Positions 26,495 to 40,723 of a stretch of 64,000 nt of DNA are shown here, piece by piece. The DNA comes from Pterobdella sp. o SKG-2022 (lineage: Eukaryota > Annelida > Clitellata > Hirudinida > Piscicolidae). The position numbers and the translations under genes are program-made. Each line of letters opens with the position of its first letter. The stretch's first letter is position 1. The notes beneath the pieces are model-generated. The model searched no databases and was not told the origin of the DNA. It saw only the letters and a program-made list of their open reading frames with translations. The stretch covers positions 3,690,854 to 3,754,853 of the forward strand of contig OZ038324.1 of NCBI GenBank assembly GCA_964035795.1, read 5' to 3'.

Positions 26495-28593
26495 TTAGTT
26501 TGGATTATTTCCGCCCATGTTTTGCTGTTCTCCACAGTAGTACTCTTCCACTTTAACGCCATCAAAAGGAACACGAGGTAGCTTGTATGGTTCCCTATAA
26601 AGACAGGCACCTTGGTTGGAATACAACCCATCCAAGAAGTTTAATGTCTTTTTCAACGCAACGACTTTTTTCCGTTGTGGTTCTACCTTCATGTGCACAC
26701 AACACACAGAAGGTATACAACAAAAGCATTTGGGAGGATCACTAACGATAGTTCTTCTCCATGTGAACTGCTCACCAGCACAATTCAAATAATCTCCCTC
26801 TTCGAACTCAAGCATCGAGCAAGCGTTTGCGTAGACTCTCCATAGTTTTTGTTCCATTTCCACGTCTTGTCCTCTCACCCTCGTTTCACACAGCAACACC
26901 CTGTCAACCAAGCCGTAGGAGAAGGTCCATTTTATTATCGAGTCGTACTTTGCCGTGAAAGGCGGAGATTTTTCTTTAGCGGGAAGCAGTAATTCCTGAA
27001 GTACTGCTATTATAAATTTCATTAACTTTCCATCCAATTTATTTTCAAAATTTTTTTTTAGTTGTTTGCAACCTTGCCTGTTTTGGAATTATAGCTATTT
27101 AAGAATTTATTTAAATTAAGCATTCGAGATCAAATCTTCAAGTGATATGGAATAAATGCTAAAACCTACTTTTTGAACATCCTGTCTTGAATACAATGGT
27201 TTCGATAATACCAGACTAGCGGATGATGTATTAATGGTTTTTGATATTCAGTTTTTGTAGTGAGTAACACTTTAGTTTCACATTTCTCCTTCTCTTCCTC
27301 TTTCTCTTCCTCTACTTCTTTCTCTTTTTTGATACTTTGAGAAACTCTACTGCTAGATCCTGTTTCGCAACTGCTTTCATTAATTGTATTTTTTTCGCAT
27401 TTAAAACTTGCTTCATAGTTGTTGATCGGCTCCCACTCAACCATCTCATATGTCTTGCATCCTTTCTCGCAGTTGTTTTCTTCTACACACTTTGGTGGGC
27501 AACGTACGTCGTTGGTCACACATACATCTTCACAATATTCTTCTTCTTCTTCTTCATCCTCAGCTTCCTTACTTGTTGATTTTGAAACTTCTACTTGTGC
27601 ATTGTTGGACACATTCAGGTTTACTGATTTTCGTTTTTCTGTATCATTTTGATCTACTTTTTCATCTTTTTCTGTTTTATCAAACAATTGATCAGTTTTG
27701 GATATTTCTAATTCTGATTCATCCTCTTCTGCCTTCTCTTCATTTTCTATAAGTTTCATTGTCGTTTCTACAAAATTTGGTATAGAAACATGATCCCAGT
27801 ATCTGAAATCCAAAGAGAAGTGCATAGCATGCTTGGGCATGTTGTGTGCCGAAGCCTCATCGTCCAAGTGAGAACCCACGTTTCCCTCATATTCCTGAAA
27901 ACTTTTCGAAAGGAATTTCACTTTTTTGCGTAGTTTGAAGTTTGGATTGTATTTTATGAAAAATTGTTCATCCAGCGGGCCTTGCAAAATGGGTTTTTGT
28001 GAAGCGAATTCCACATCAGTTATTTTCCGACTAAGAAATAAATCTTTTTGACTGGGAAATTTTATTTCTCCCACCAAGTCTTTCAAGGCTACATAACACT
28101 CGGTTCTCATCATCAGTTTGCACAGACACAAGGGGCTGAATCCGAGCACATTTGATGTCAAAAAGACTGTGGCTGCTTTGAGCACTCGATGTTCATAATT
28201 GAATAATGCTTTTATGATTTCTGAGTTTCCATTAGCAGCGGCATAGTGACAGGGTCTGTTATAGAAGATATCTAACAGTTGTGTGTGCAAGCCCTGGTTT
28301 TCTAATAACAAATCCACCAAGCTTTCTCTCCCGTAGTAGCATGCCATATGTAGAGCTGTGAATCCAACCTTATCTTTCAAATTCATGTTCACTTTTCCTG
28401 TCTGTAAAAGAGTCGTAGCCAGACTCAATCCCCAGCAGGTATCATCGCTCAAAGCACAAGCCATGATTGCAGTCCTGGACTGGGAGTCTTTTGCGTTGAC
28501 GTCATACCCCAGCTTGATGAGGAGTCGAGCCTGCTGGAAGAGGCCCTTGCAGATGGCATCAACAATGCTGCATTCCAGCTTATACTTGTTCAT
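26495..28593 (-). CDS. Ankyrin-repeat protein with Cys-rich C-terminal region, family unknown
   Basis: Two exons: 27170-28593 and 26495-27077, joined in phase 2 (AAA AA|GTAGGT, AAACAG|G CAA) over a 92-bp intron; 668 residues. The N-terminal 190 residues contain ankyrin-type repeats (GFTALHMACYYGRESLVDLL; RPCHYAAANGNSEIIKALF). A Glu/Lys-rich middle follows (EAEDEEEEEEYCEDVC, KEKEVEEEKEEEKEK). The conserved-looking block HHPLVWYYRNHCIQDRMF runs into the second exon, which encodes about 190 further residues with many cysteines, including CFCCIPSVCC. Without the splice, the second part would look like a separate 175-residue gene. I do not recognise the family; the globular second exon and ankyrins suggest an intracellular scaffold, which is inference only. 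The chosen ATG (28593) is the first in frame. Upstream, a two-codon uORF (28590-28598) overlaps it. Confidence 0.72.
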
Positions 28594-30136
28594 TTCATCA
28601 CTCTTCTTTGATACTTTAGTTTTCAATTGATCAAGCAAAAAGAGAAGATTCTATATCCAAGATGAATGTACAACGTTTGAAAAGCTTTTTTGTTGACGTC
28701 TGACGTCGAAAAGCACGTTGTAAAAAACAAGTTTTATATTCAAAGATTATTTAAATTTTACAAAGTTGTTTGTTTACTTTTTAAATAAAAACAAGTGAAT
28801 ATGAGTTATTTTAATTTTTCCACAATTTTTCGAGATTTTCACTTATTGCTTTAAAAGTATTTTATGCAACGATTCTGAAATCAAATTTTTCTCTTATGAT
28901 CAGTAACTTTTTATTTCTCTAGGTACCACTGACTTCTCTCTATGACCTCTTCTACTTAAGCATATCCTAAGCGATAATGAGTCGAACAGAAAAAGTGAAG
29001 ATTTATTTGAAGTTCTTCAAAAATCGAATGAAATCAAATTTGGCGGCAGTTGTAACCTCAAAAATACATCAAACAAAGTATAAGACTGAAATTCATTCAA
29101 GTTTCACTCTAATACAAAAACTTGTATAATTTCACAATTCTGTGTAAATTCACTGCAGTAGGAATGTATATTTAGATTATTGTTCTAAAAATAATACTTC
29201 ATCAAATTTTAAAGAAAATTATTATAATTTTTTAAAATTATCATTTTATATATATCATTTATATCATTGTGCTAACATAATTACATAACTATACCATTCC
29301 TGATATTATTCAAGTAAGACGGATTCAAGCTTAAACACAGATAGAATTTTCAATCAATATACACAAAATATACAAATTCTATATTTATAATAAATAAATT
29401 TGATAAATAAGTAGTAATAACATCTTTCAAAAAAAATATCCTCCAATAAATATTATAAAAAGGAATTCTAAAGTATAAAAGACACAAATCATCAGGGAGA
29501 ATACAGAAGACAAAAATTCAAGACATGAAAAAGATTGAAAATTCGGGAAAAACAACTAAACCGACATTAAAAAAGGAATATTATTGTAATGAAGTCCAAT
29601 AAAATTTGTCTTTGTGGAGATCGATGAGATACTCTAGCGCTATACAAACTAACAAATAAACAATGCAAAAACATCAAACTGACAGGAAAAACCAATCAAT
29701 TCATGAAGAATTAATGCTTAATATTACTAAAGCTCAAACTATATTCAATACAATATGGAATTCTGAGAATGGTGGGTTCTTGGGATGTCTAATACTCGCT
29801 ACCATAACTGTACTGAGCATTATTCAGTCTTTTGAATTCCAATAAGTTATAATGTAGGATTGTTTAAGAATTGATCCTTAGAGAGGACTTGAACAAGAAA
29901 AAAGCCATATGAAGGGTTGATAAATTTAATAATCAAATTATTATAACTTTTTAAATATTTTTTAAATTAGTATTTTCTAATTTTTAAATTATTACTTATT
30001 TTTATTATTTTTTTATCAATCACATCGCTAATATATTTAATCGTGTATTCTACGAATTGCATTAAAACCACAAAACCGACATCAGCTGTTAATGTTCTGT
30101 CTCAGTATTTCAGCTTGTATTGAGTTTATTTCGCTT
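28594..30136. other. Intergenic region with ankyrin-gene promoter side
   Basis: No coding exon recognised. Just upstream of the ankyrin gene, 28694-28708 has two overlapping half-palindromes, TGACGTC-TGACGTC, resembling a doubled CRE/ATF site. The rest is AT-rich. Confidence 0.45.
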
Positions 30137-31864
30137 TCAGATAACGACTCCAACACCAACTTCGCCTGCCATTGAAATGTACTGAATTAAATTGATGAAG
30201 AAACTTTATTGAAAAATAAATTTATTAATTAAAATTCATAAAAAATAATAATAAATTGAATAAATATAACAATAATAAAATAAACCTAGAAGTTATATGA
30301 ATGATTATATTAGCATAGAAGAAATGACCCAAAAAACAGACAACACAATTAAGCAGCTAAAAGATCTATCAATTATCTCTGGAGATGCACAATTTGAAAA
30401 GAATGATAATTAAAAGACATAGTTCTATTTTTAAAGATAGCTCCTATGAAATAAATTTATAAATGAACGTACCTAGACAATAAAAATATATGGATAATAT
30501 AACCTTAGTTATCTATATACATTATCAATGATTTTTCAATGAGTTTTTTTGTCAAATTTTTGAAACTTTAAGCATTCATTAAAACGTTAGCTACTAATGA
30601 TTTATGATAAGTCTAAATTTATAGTTAATTTAGCTGTCTTAGTTGATGGATGTATGATATAATTGAAGTGAAAATTAAAAAATACATATAAAAAGTGCCT
30701 ATATAACCACTTATGTATATGGAAGACACAACATCACACATAAATATCTGAGATGTCACTTTTAAGATACATCTTAATGCATTTTAGTAATTAATTTTTT
30801 GGAATTTTTACATCAAAAGCAGAAGTTATTTTTAATTTTTCGCTAATTTTTAGGATAAGGCTAAACTAATCGAAAATTATAGCCTTTTTTTAAATAAATT
30901 GAATATCTGAGATATATGAAGTAGGCACAGATAACAAAAACATACATTGGCTCCTGAGAAGATGAGTTGGATGGTGAGCAAGAGATTGTTTGAGCATACG
31001 TTCTGTATCAACAACTGGAGGAGAGTGAAGTGTTGAGATGATGTAGTAGTTGTAAGGAAAGGATTAGATGTTGGTTGGAGGATGGTGTGCTGCTAGTGGG
31101 AGAATGAAATTTTTTTTTTTTAGATCGACTTTTGGTCGCCCCATAATGGGGTTTCGTTATCTCAACAGATGCTTCACAGAGCGCTACTCCTTGTGTATAT
31201 AATTGTCGGCCCGCGAGGATTGAACCCGGTTACTTTACATAACTAGTCTAACGCTCTACCAGCTGAGCTATGCGGGCCGACAAAATGGGTCGAGAATGGA
31301 ATAATGCGTGTATTAATGCAGTGGTTTATTGATATGGTTAGTAGTAATAATAATGGTTGAAGTGTTGTTGTGTTTGTTGAAAGTTGGTGGTGTTAATGTT
31401 GAAAAAGATGTAATGCCTTTTGTGTAACAATGTGTTGGCCAAGGGTGTGGTATTCCATTGTTTGTGATGTTATGGTATATTGTGATATCAATCAGCAGGG
31501 TTTGTTGCTGGGGTATTATTAGTAATATTGGTATGGTTCTTTGGTGTTAGAAGTATAATTCTGAATGAGTGAGCTGTTAGTGATCATATTGTATGATGCT
31601 CAGAGGTTGAAGTTGGGTTAGGTTCTTTTGATGTAATTGAAAAAAGATTTTTTCTGCATGCAAAACGTTTTATAAAATATTTTTATTATTATTTTTGAAT
31701 TTATTTTTCTTATTATTCCCGAACCTTGTCAAGGGCTTCTTGGTTGTCTTTGAATTCGTGGAATTTGAATTCAGTCTTAAGTTGGTACTTGTTCGTTATG
31801 TGCTCCTTCCTGAGTTCCCTATGTGAATATGAAGGTAAATGGTTATTGACATGAATAGATGAAG

Positions 31865-31946
<82 letters not shown>

Positions 31947-31998
31947 ATAGATAGAAGGATAGAAGGATAGACAGATATATAAATAGATAGATAGATAA

Positions 31999-32032
<34 letters not shown>

Positions 32033-32045
32033 GGATAGATAAAAG

Positions 32046-32118
<73 letters not shown>

Positions 32119-32231
32119 ATAGATAAAAGGATAAATAGATAGAGAGATAGATAGATAGATAAACAGATAGATAGATAGATAGATAGATAGGTAAATAGAT
32201 AAATAAATAGATAGATAGATAACTAGATAGG

Positions 32232-32280
<49 letters not shown>

Positions 32281-32294
32281 GAATAAATAGATAA

Positions 32295-32365
<71 letters not shown>

Positions 32366-35300
32366 GAAGGATAGATAGATAGAAAGATAGATAGATAGAA
32401 GAACAGAAGGATAGATAGATAAAGAGAAAGATAGATAGATAGATAGATAGATAGGTAGATAGATAAAAAAATTGAAAAAGAGAAAGAAAGACAAAAAGAA
32501 AAAAAGAAAAAAAAGAAAAAAAGAAAGATAGACAGAAAGAGCTAAATAAAATAACAAATATATGAAAATAATAACAGGCAGATGAGTTAATGGAAAACCA
32601 AACACCCACATAAACAAACAAACAAACAAACAAACAAACAAACAAACAAACAAACAAACAAACAAACAAACAAACAAACAAACAAACAAACAAACAAACA
32701 AACAAACAAACAAACAAACAAACAAACAAACAAACAAACAAACAAACAAACAAACAAACAAACAAACAAACAAACAAACAAAGATCAAGAAAAACAAAAA
32801 CACAAACTAACAGATCGGAAGAAGCATCAATGTGGTTAGGAATCCCCCATAGCTGGTTAGACTTCTGATTTCCTATGTCCAACATCATCTGTTGTGACAA
32901 CAAGTGTTGATGGATGTTTATTAATAGATCGCTTGATAATGTTAGCTAGTCTTCCAAAAATTTTCGTGACTCTTGAATAAATACTCTGTTTTTTAACCTT
33001 ACAAAATGCATTTATACTTAGAAAAGCTTGTGTAATACGAGTAGTTGATTCAAGACAGGATAAATCTGTGTTCATCAGGTTTTGCATGACTTGAAATCTC
33101 ACTGCTTTCTTTCGAAAAACACATAGAACCATGGTTTTCAAATCTCATATAGGTTTTAAAAGCACTATGATAATGTGGTTGAGGAAATCATGGCACTAAC
33201 GCCACTATGAGCTTACTTACTATTATTGTATTGACCATATTAGGACTAACTCTATACATAAATATATATTCCAAAGTGGGCTTGAAGACTTAATCAGTTT
33301 CATGCCACTGTAATATTTTTATTTGTTTTTTTTTTTTGTTTATGATAACAAAAATAACAGAAAGGTATGGTTAATGATTATAATGAAAAAAGTGAAGAGA
33401 AATGTCAACTTGAAACCATATGGCTCAAAAATTCTTCCAAGCTGTCTCTTATGATGACGTTAAATGGATTTGAATTAAAATACCAACTATAATGGAAGGT
33501 AATATATATAACGATGATAATACAAAAAAAGAATAAAAATAATAATAGTAATAATAATAATAATAAAAACAATCATCATTCATCATCCTTCTATTTAGTC
33601 CATTTTTCTCAGCAGAGGGTAAGGCTATTTTGAAAACAAGTCTTTTCCACGTAAGGCGGTCGTGTGGGTCGATTTCCATCAAGCTGAGCTTTGTCTGATC
33701 CTTTTTCAGCAACTCTTCCCATGTCATTTTTGGCCTACCGGGTCTTTTAACACCAACAAACTTGAATTCTTTGACTTTTGAAAGCCAACCTGAGCTGCGC
33801 ACCACATGACCAAACCACCTCAACCTATGACAACGCAACGCCGATTCTATGTTTTGAATGCCAAGTTTTGCATGCAATTTTTCTGCACTTATCCTGTCTT
33901 CAACCCTGGCTTTGCAAATCCATCGAATCATAGCCAAGTCATTGCGCTTCAATCGGTTCAGGGAAGGTGTTGTTAGGCTCCAGGTTTCAAAAGAGTACAG
34001 CATCACAGCTCTAACGTACGTGTTGTAGATTTGACCTCCGGTTGTGAAAAGAAGATGGGAATTGGTGAAAAGTGGAAGAAGCTGACGAAACTTTCTCCAA
34101 GCAGACTTGCATCTGGTGATTAAAAAAAGTTCGCAGCCTTCCCCAGCAGAACTCATGTCACCAAGATAACAAGTCAGTAACAACTTCTAACTTGTCATTA
34201 CCTATTTGAACTTCAGTTATTTTCCTACCATCCACTGGTTGTACAGTACCCAGACAACGAGCACATTTGAATGATAAATCTCTCTTTAAACCACCGCTTA
34301 TACCACAACACTTCTTATGCACCCAACTTTTACAACCTTCACAAAAAATTGAATTACAGCCTACACCATTAAAACAAACACCACATGAAAAGCAACCAGA
34401 TTTTTTGAGCATGTTCAGGTGATTACCACATACCCTAACCTTCGTTTTCACCATATTTACCTTAAGCCCTTTAACCTCTAAGCCATTTTTCCATTTTTCC
34501 AACCTAGAAACCAAACCTTCTAATGTTTCAGAAATAATTACCAAATCATCAGCGTACAGCAGTTCTCATGGAGAATCAATCCGAAATCCCATAGAAACAG
34601 CGTCAATTACTATAATGAAAAGAAGGGGACTCAGAACTGAACCCTGACGTACGCCTACATCCACACCAAATTCCTTGCTGCACCCATCACCAACCTTTAC
34701 CATGCTCTTCACACCCACATACATAACCTCAACCATACGCACCAACCGCTCTTCAACACCAAGTTTCCGCAAAGCCCACCATATTATCTTCCGAAGAACG
34801 CGATCGAATGCCTTTTTCAGGTCAACAAAAGCTAAGAAAAGTGGCTTATTGGCAGCCATGTACTTCTCGTAGAATAAATATAGCGTCAGTGGTGCAACGC
34901 CCAGGCATAAAACCGCACTGCATCTCATCTATGTTTATATTTCTTTTGATGAGAGCTTCCACCACACGTTCAACGGTTTTCATCACATGGTTTCAAGCCT
35001 CTATAGTTACCTCTGACCAACGCATCACCTTTACCCTTTTACAGATTAACTATGTAACTATATTGCCAATCTGACGGAATGCAATTTTGAGCTATGATAG
35101 CATTGATGAGGTCCCGTATAGGCTCGATGTCTGCACCACCAGATGCCTTGATCATTTTAGACACGACTCCAGATGGACCAGCAGCTTTTCTAGGAATCAT
35201 TTTACAAACGGCTTTACGAACAATATCATTAGTGATAGGAGGACTTGGACCTTCTACCGGCAGTACATCAGAGAGATTATTTTCATCCCATAGAAACTCA

Positions 35301-37168
35301 TGGTTAAGTAAGTGGACATAGTATTTTCTCCATGCGGCTTTCTTTGCTGAGTCATCTAATGACAACGTGCCCGTGTCATTTAGCACTGGTTTTTCGCCCA
35401 CAAGATGCCTTATTTGCTTGGCTAGACAAAAGATGTAGGTAAAATCAGCCTTATTCTTCTGAAGATGACATTTTAAAGTCTCATTTTTGGCATGGTATAC
35501 TATGCGATTAGATGCTCGTTTAGCTGAGACATAGTCATCACGACTACCACCCGCTTTCCATAATTTGAAAAATTTTCTTTTCTCAGTCACAGCGGCGTCT
35601 ACCTTACTATTCCACCACCACGTCTGCTTTTACCATGGCACCTTGGAAGAGACTCCACAGACGTGTTTCAAAGTTGATAACAGGTTCTTCTTAAGAAAAA
35701 GCCAGTTGTCGTTCACAGAATTTTCAGCTGGACCATTTTGGTTAGTGAGTGAAGTGAACTTTGCAGAAAACTGGGCTTTTACATCGAGATTAAGTAATTT
35801 CCAAACTTTAATTCGTGGTTCAAACTGTTTCTTCACTTTTTTGATGGGAGAAATCCGCAGTACTGCAACTACAAGTTTGTGCTGAGAAGCACACTCTTCA
35901 CCAGGGATCACCTTCACATTTGTAACATATTTTAATAATCTTCTCCTGCAGAGCATATAGTCAATCTGGGTAGAGTATAAACCAGATTGATATGTTACCA
36001 AAGGTTCCGACCTTTTCTTGAACCACGAATTTGCAACAACCAGATTGTTTGCAACGGAAAATTCCAAGACCCTCTCCCCATCCGCATTTCTTTTCCCAAA
36101 TGCTAAACCCCCATGCACTTCTTCATAACCAGCAGCACTTGATCCAATGTGTCAGTTGAAATCACCGCATATCAGCACCTCCTGTGTGTCTGTGATTTTA
36201 GCTAGAGCACCTTGCAAGAAGTGGTAGAACCCGTCTTTATTACTTTCACTCAAGTTTGACTGGGGAGCATAGATGCATTAAATGGCGAAGACCTTCTTAC
36301 CAATAACCAGACGAATGGCAATTATCCGATCATACACCCTAGTGACCTCATAAAACATTTTCCCACCATTTTTCTGATAGCAAATTACCCACACCACCAA
36401 ACTTTTTGCCTAAACCAGAACCAAAATATTTATACCTCAAGTTTTTACCATCGATTATTTTAACCAGAGTTTTCCATCTCGTTTCCTGAACGCAACAAAA
36501 ATCCAACTTTCTACGAGATAACATTTCTACCACCTCATCACCCTTTCCCTCAAGTGTACCAACGTTCAGACTACCGACCCGAAGTATTTTTGGACATTCG
36601 CTAGAGTTGCCACAAGGGCCCGACCCTGCTGCTCCATGTCCTCGAGCAGCCAAGCCGGAGACGTAACTGTCCACACTGTTTGTGACAGCACCGCCTATAG
36701 GTGATTTTTGTATTGTCTTCATGTTTTGTTTTGCTAGTTTTTTAGCGGCAGGATGCCCTTCCTTGCACCAACTTGAACACTCATGGCAGTCCAAGACCTC
36801 TACCATTCCCTACTAACTTGGGCTACATGCCTCATCGTTGGTACCCTAGTGAGAGTACTCTTCCACTGAACCACTGCTTTGCACCATGGAAGTCAAGATA
36901 GGTAGACACCAGCTGCAGAAGCTACTGTCACCCAGGTTGTGACAGAAAAAAAAACTGCTTGCCGTAGACTATCCACAGACGCAGAAGTAGTTTTCACCAT
37001 TGCCCCATGTTAGCCGAGTCGCAGCCTTTCACTGCCAGTGTCAAACCTGTCCGCCTTGGGAGGCCCTACCAGGAACATGAGTTCCCGACGGCATAGCTTT
37101 GACACGAACCCGTTACCATCACCCACCGCGAGGAGGTCAGAGTTAGACTTTGGGTAACAATAATAATG

Positions 37169-37203
<35 letters not shown>

Positions 37204-39116
37204 CAGACCTGTATAAGATCTTCACTCCACACCTTCACATCCATCCGCAAAGACCTCACTTTGGCGTTCGAAAACTGTCGGTGTATCCCTGTGGGTGTGT
37301 GTGTGTGTGTTTAGATGCATGTGCTCAAACAAAAATAGTATTATTATTATTAATAGTTATATTTAATTAAATAATTTATATATTAATATAAATTATTATT
37401 ATTATTATAAAAAAATCCTATTTTTATTAGTGTTGTTTATCATACCAGAGCAGTTATGGCACAGGGTGATGCCGTAGTTGATGGCTGCCCACTCGGGAGC
37501 TGTGGTAATAAAAACCATAATAAAAATAATAATGAAAATTATTAAAAAAAAATGATAAATAAAACAATAAAATAAAAAACAAAATAATAAGGCAATAAGC
37601 GCCTCTGCAGCAAACCTAGTTTGCAAACTGTGTGCCTTACAAATTAATTCATAACGATGACAGTGGTAATAGTAACACTAACAATATACAAATAATAATA
37701 ATAATAACACTAAAAAATAATAATGAACAAAAGCAAACCATGAAACATAACATATATAAGGTTACACACAAGCACATACAACACCACAAGAGTGCACCCA
37801 CCTGCCTGCTGACAATCAGCGCAGTTCTTGTTGCTTTCGTTGGCATACACTTTGTCTAGTACCTGTTGCCCATGTTGGTGTATTATACTAGTATTTTTAT
37901 TGTTGTTATTGTCATCATGTCTTGATAATAATAATAATAATAATAATAGCAAAAATTATTTTTGTAAATTTTTTTTCCAATATTAATACTATTTTCTTGA
38001 ATAAACTAAAATAACTCTAACGACTACTATTATTAACTTTCCATAAAAAGATTTTGATGAAGTATAATAGCCTAAATCAATTTGTAAGGTCAAAAAACAC
38101 AAAGTATTTATTTTAAAAAAGACACGAAGCTTTTTGTAAGACTAGTTTACATTATCAATAAATACTTTATTTTTTGACCTCAAAATTCTACAATAAGATG
38201 CGTAATAGTTCATGATCTTAACAATCAATACCAATATTACTTAATAATGATTGAATCATCACCACACACCCATCATCATCATCACCACACACCCATCATC
38301 ATCATCACCACACACCCATCATCATCACCACCACACACCCATCATCATCACCACCAAACACCCATCATCATCACCACACAGTTACCTCATCGCCACCGAG
38401 GGCCAGGCAGATATTGGCTTCGAGCACACTCTTCCATTGCACCAGCTCCTCTTGAGTGTTGAAGGAACATCTGGAACAATGATGATTATGATAAAAATAA
38501 AAATAATGATAAAAATATTAGTAAAATAATACAATATAATAAAAAAAATAATACAATATAATAACAAAAATAAAGTTATAGAGCGCCAACTACGCCAACC
38601 TATCCCACGTTGGACTTGAAAAATTTTTTTACATAGCAATAAAATTTGAAACTCAGATATATAAAACAAATTAGAAACTTGATGGAGTTATATTGAGCAA
38701 TGTCTAGGGATTTGACCCTATCACAACAGTGATGATATGAATCACATAAGTAAGCGAAAATAAATGAATAATGAAAGTTTAAAAACAAAAATAACAGCAA
38801 CAACGATAATAAGAATAACAATAATAAAAAATAATAATAAAAATAATAATGAAGCAACAAGGCAACAGACACGATGGGAGAGGAGTAGGGGTTGGAGATG
38901 TTGAGTTTGAGCTTGGATGCCTCTCTGACGTTGCACAGCTGTAGACTCAGCAAGCAGATGGGTGCGTAATCAAGGTAATCCTGATAAGGTTGTTGTTATG
39001 AAAGCTGATTTTTTTGACATTAATATTGTTTTTGTTGATGTTATTTTTTCAAAACGTCAAAGCTATAGGATGCGCATGGTCGAATTTAATCGCACATAAA
39101 TCTAACGCTGAAAACA

Positions 39117-39172
<56 letters not shown>

Positions 39173-39466
39173 CTTGTGGTCATTATAAACGGCAAACAAA
39201 TCCTTTTTGCACGCCATGTACTTCCTGCCTCTCATTCCCTCTATCTTGCTGTACCCCTGGATGGTTTGATGTGTGGCCAATCATGAAAATACCACAGAAT
39301 TAGATTGTTGTTATAATAGTGTTATTCTAGTCGACTAAATGATATTAGTGGTAATAATAGAAAAAATAAAAAGCATAAAAAAATAATAAAACCATTAATG
39401 ATAAAAATAGTAGTAATAATAAAAATAAAAGTAATAATAAAAATAATAAAGTTATAATACCAATAG

Positions 39467-39502
<36 letters not shown>

Positions 39503-40692
39503 GGCACCTCAACATCAGCATCATGCAAGTCTCCTCCCTGCTTCAAGGGGGCATTCTGATTGGGTGGTGACGCTCAATTGAGGATCATTACCATCACCAT
39601 CGTCATGAATGAATGGTTTACATGATACAGCGTTAATTTTGATATGAATAAAAATAATATTAAGAATGAAATTATTGATATCATTAATGATATTATTATC
39701 ATTAAAGTATAAAAAAACAATAAAAATAAAAACTAATTTTATTGTTGTTATTATTATTATTATTATACAGGCTTCATGGAATGGTCGATGATAGCTCTCA
39801 TGATGAGGCTGGTCCAGATGGAAAGGTCGTCTACGTCATAATAAGCATTACTGAAGCATGATGGACGGATTAATCAATCAAACAATAGAACAATCAACCA
39901 ATTGAAAATCTTATCAATTAAAAATTTTTTACGTCAGTTAATTATTTAAATCTTTTCACAGACATCGCATGTATTTTTTTTTGTTTCACGCAGGAATAGT
40001 CTCGACCAGCCCATGCTAGCATGGAAACGGACGTAAAACGATGATGATGATGAAATAGATGGTTTAAGCGATACAATTGATAACCTCAATTCATAGAAAA
40101 TCGTGCTAGTAGTAGTATTAGTAACAGTATTAGTAGTAGTATTAGTAACAGTATAAGTAGTAGTAATAGTAGAAGTAGTGGTAGTATATCAGTAACAGTA
40201 TTAGTAGTAGTAGTGGTAATATTAGTAATAGATGTATTAAAAGTAATAGTAGTATTAACGACAGTACTAAAAGTATTTTCAATCATAATTTTCCTCATGA
40301 CACCATATATTTATATTATTCGGCAGCATTATAATTACATAATTTGAGCTTACTATGCATAATAATGAGATGAACATGATTCCAACAAGATTATAAATTC
40401 ATAATAACAACAATAATAATATCATTAAAAAAATAAAAATGATTTACCAGCAGTTTCGGCAGCGAAAATAAGAGTCTTTTTGTTATTAAGAATGATCTTG
40501 AAACGGTGGTGCTCTGAGTTCTATAATGGTAATGATATCTATCTATCTATCTATATTTCTAGCTACCCATCTATCTATCAAATGAATCACGATACCTTGG
40601 TTTCTTGTTGCACGTCAGACATGGTGCATATCGGTACCACTTTGCGTGAAACCATTGACTAAAATTTCATAATTATGATAATAATAATAATA

Positions 40693-40723
<31 letters not shown>

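Noticed and set aside
31200..31280. A functional tRNA gene
   Set aside because: It is attached to a conserved non-tRNA body, has a poly-A tail and probable target duplication, weak T-stem pairing, and has relatives in other introns; it is a SINE.
32812..32821. AGATCGGAAG, the start of a sequencing adapter, also at 5427 and (reverse) 40931
   Set aside because: None continues into the adapter sequence, the contexts differ, and the 32812 copy is inside a phase-consistent ARAP-like exon. Chance matches, not contamination.
31796..32903. Long - strand open frames made of Tyr-Leu-Ser-Ile and Cys-Leu-Phe-Val repeats
   Set aside because: They are translations of the GATA and CAAA microsatellites and have no other coding signal; only the genuine exon 32812-32888 in a different context is kept.
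32857..33141. A 94-residue open frame on the - strand
   Set aside because: Overlaps ARAP-like exon 16 in another frame, matches no domain I know, and has no linked splice sites of its own.
38253..38383. Possible CRISPR-like array
   Set aside because: Contiguous variable units without spacers, in an intron of an animal gene.
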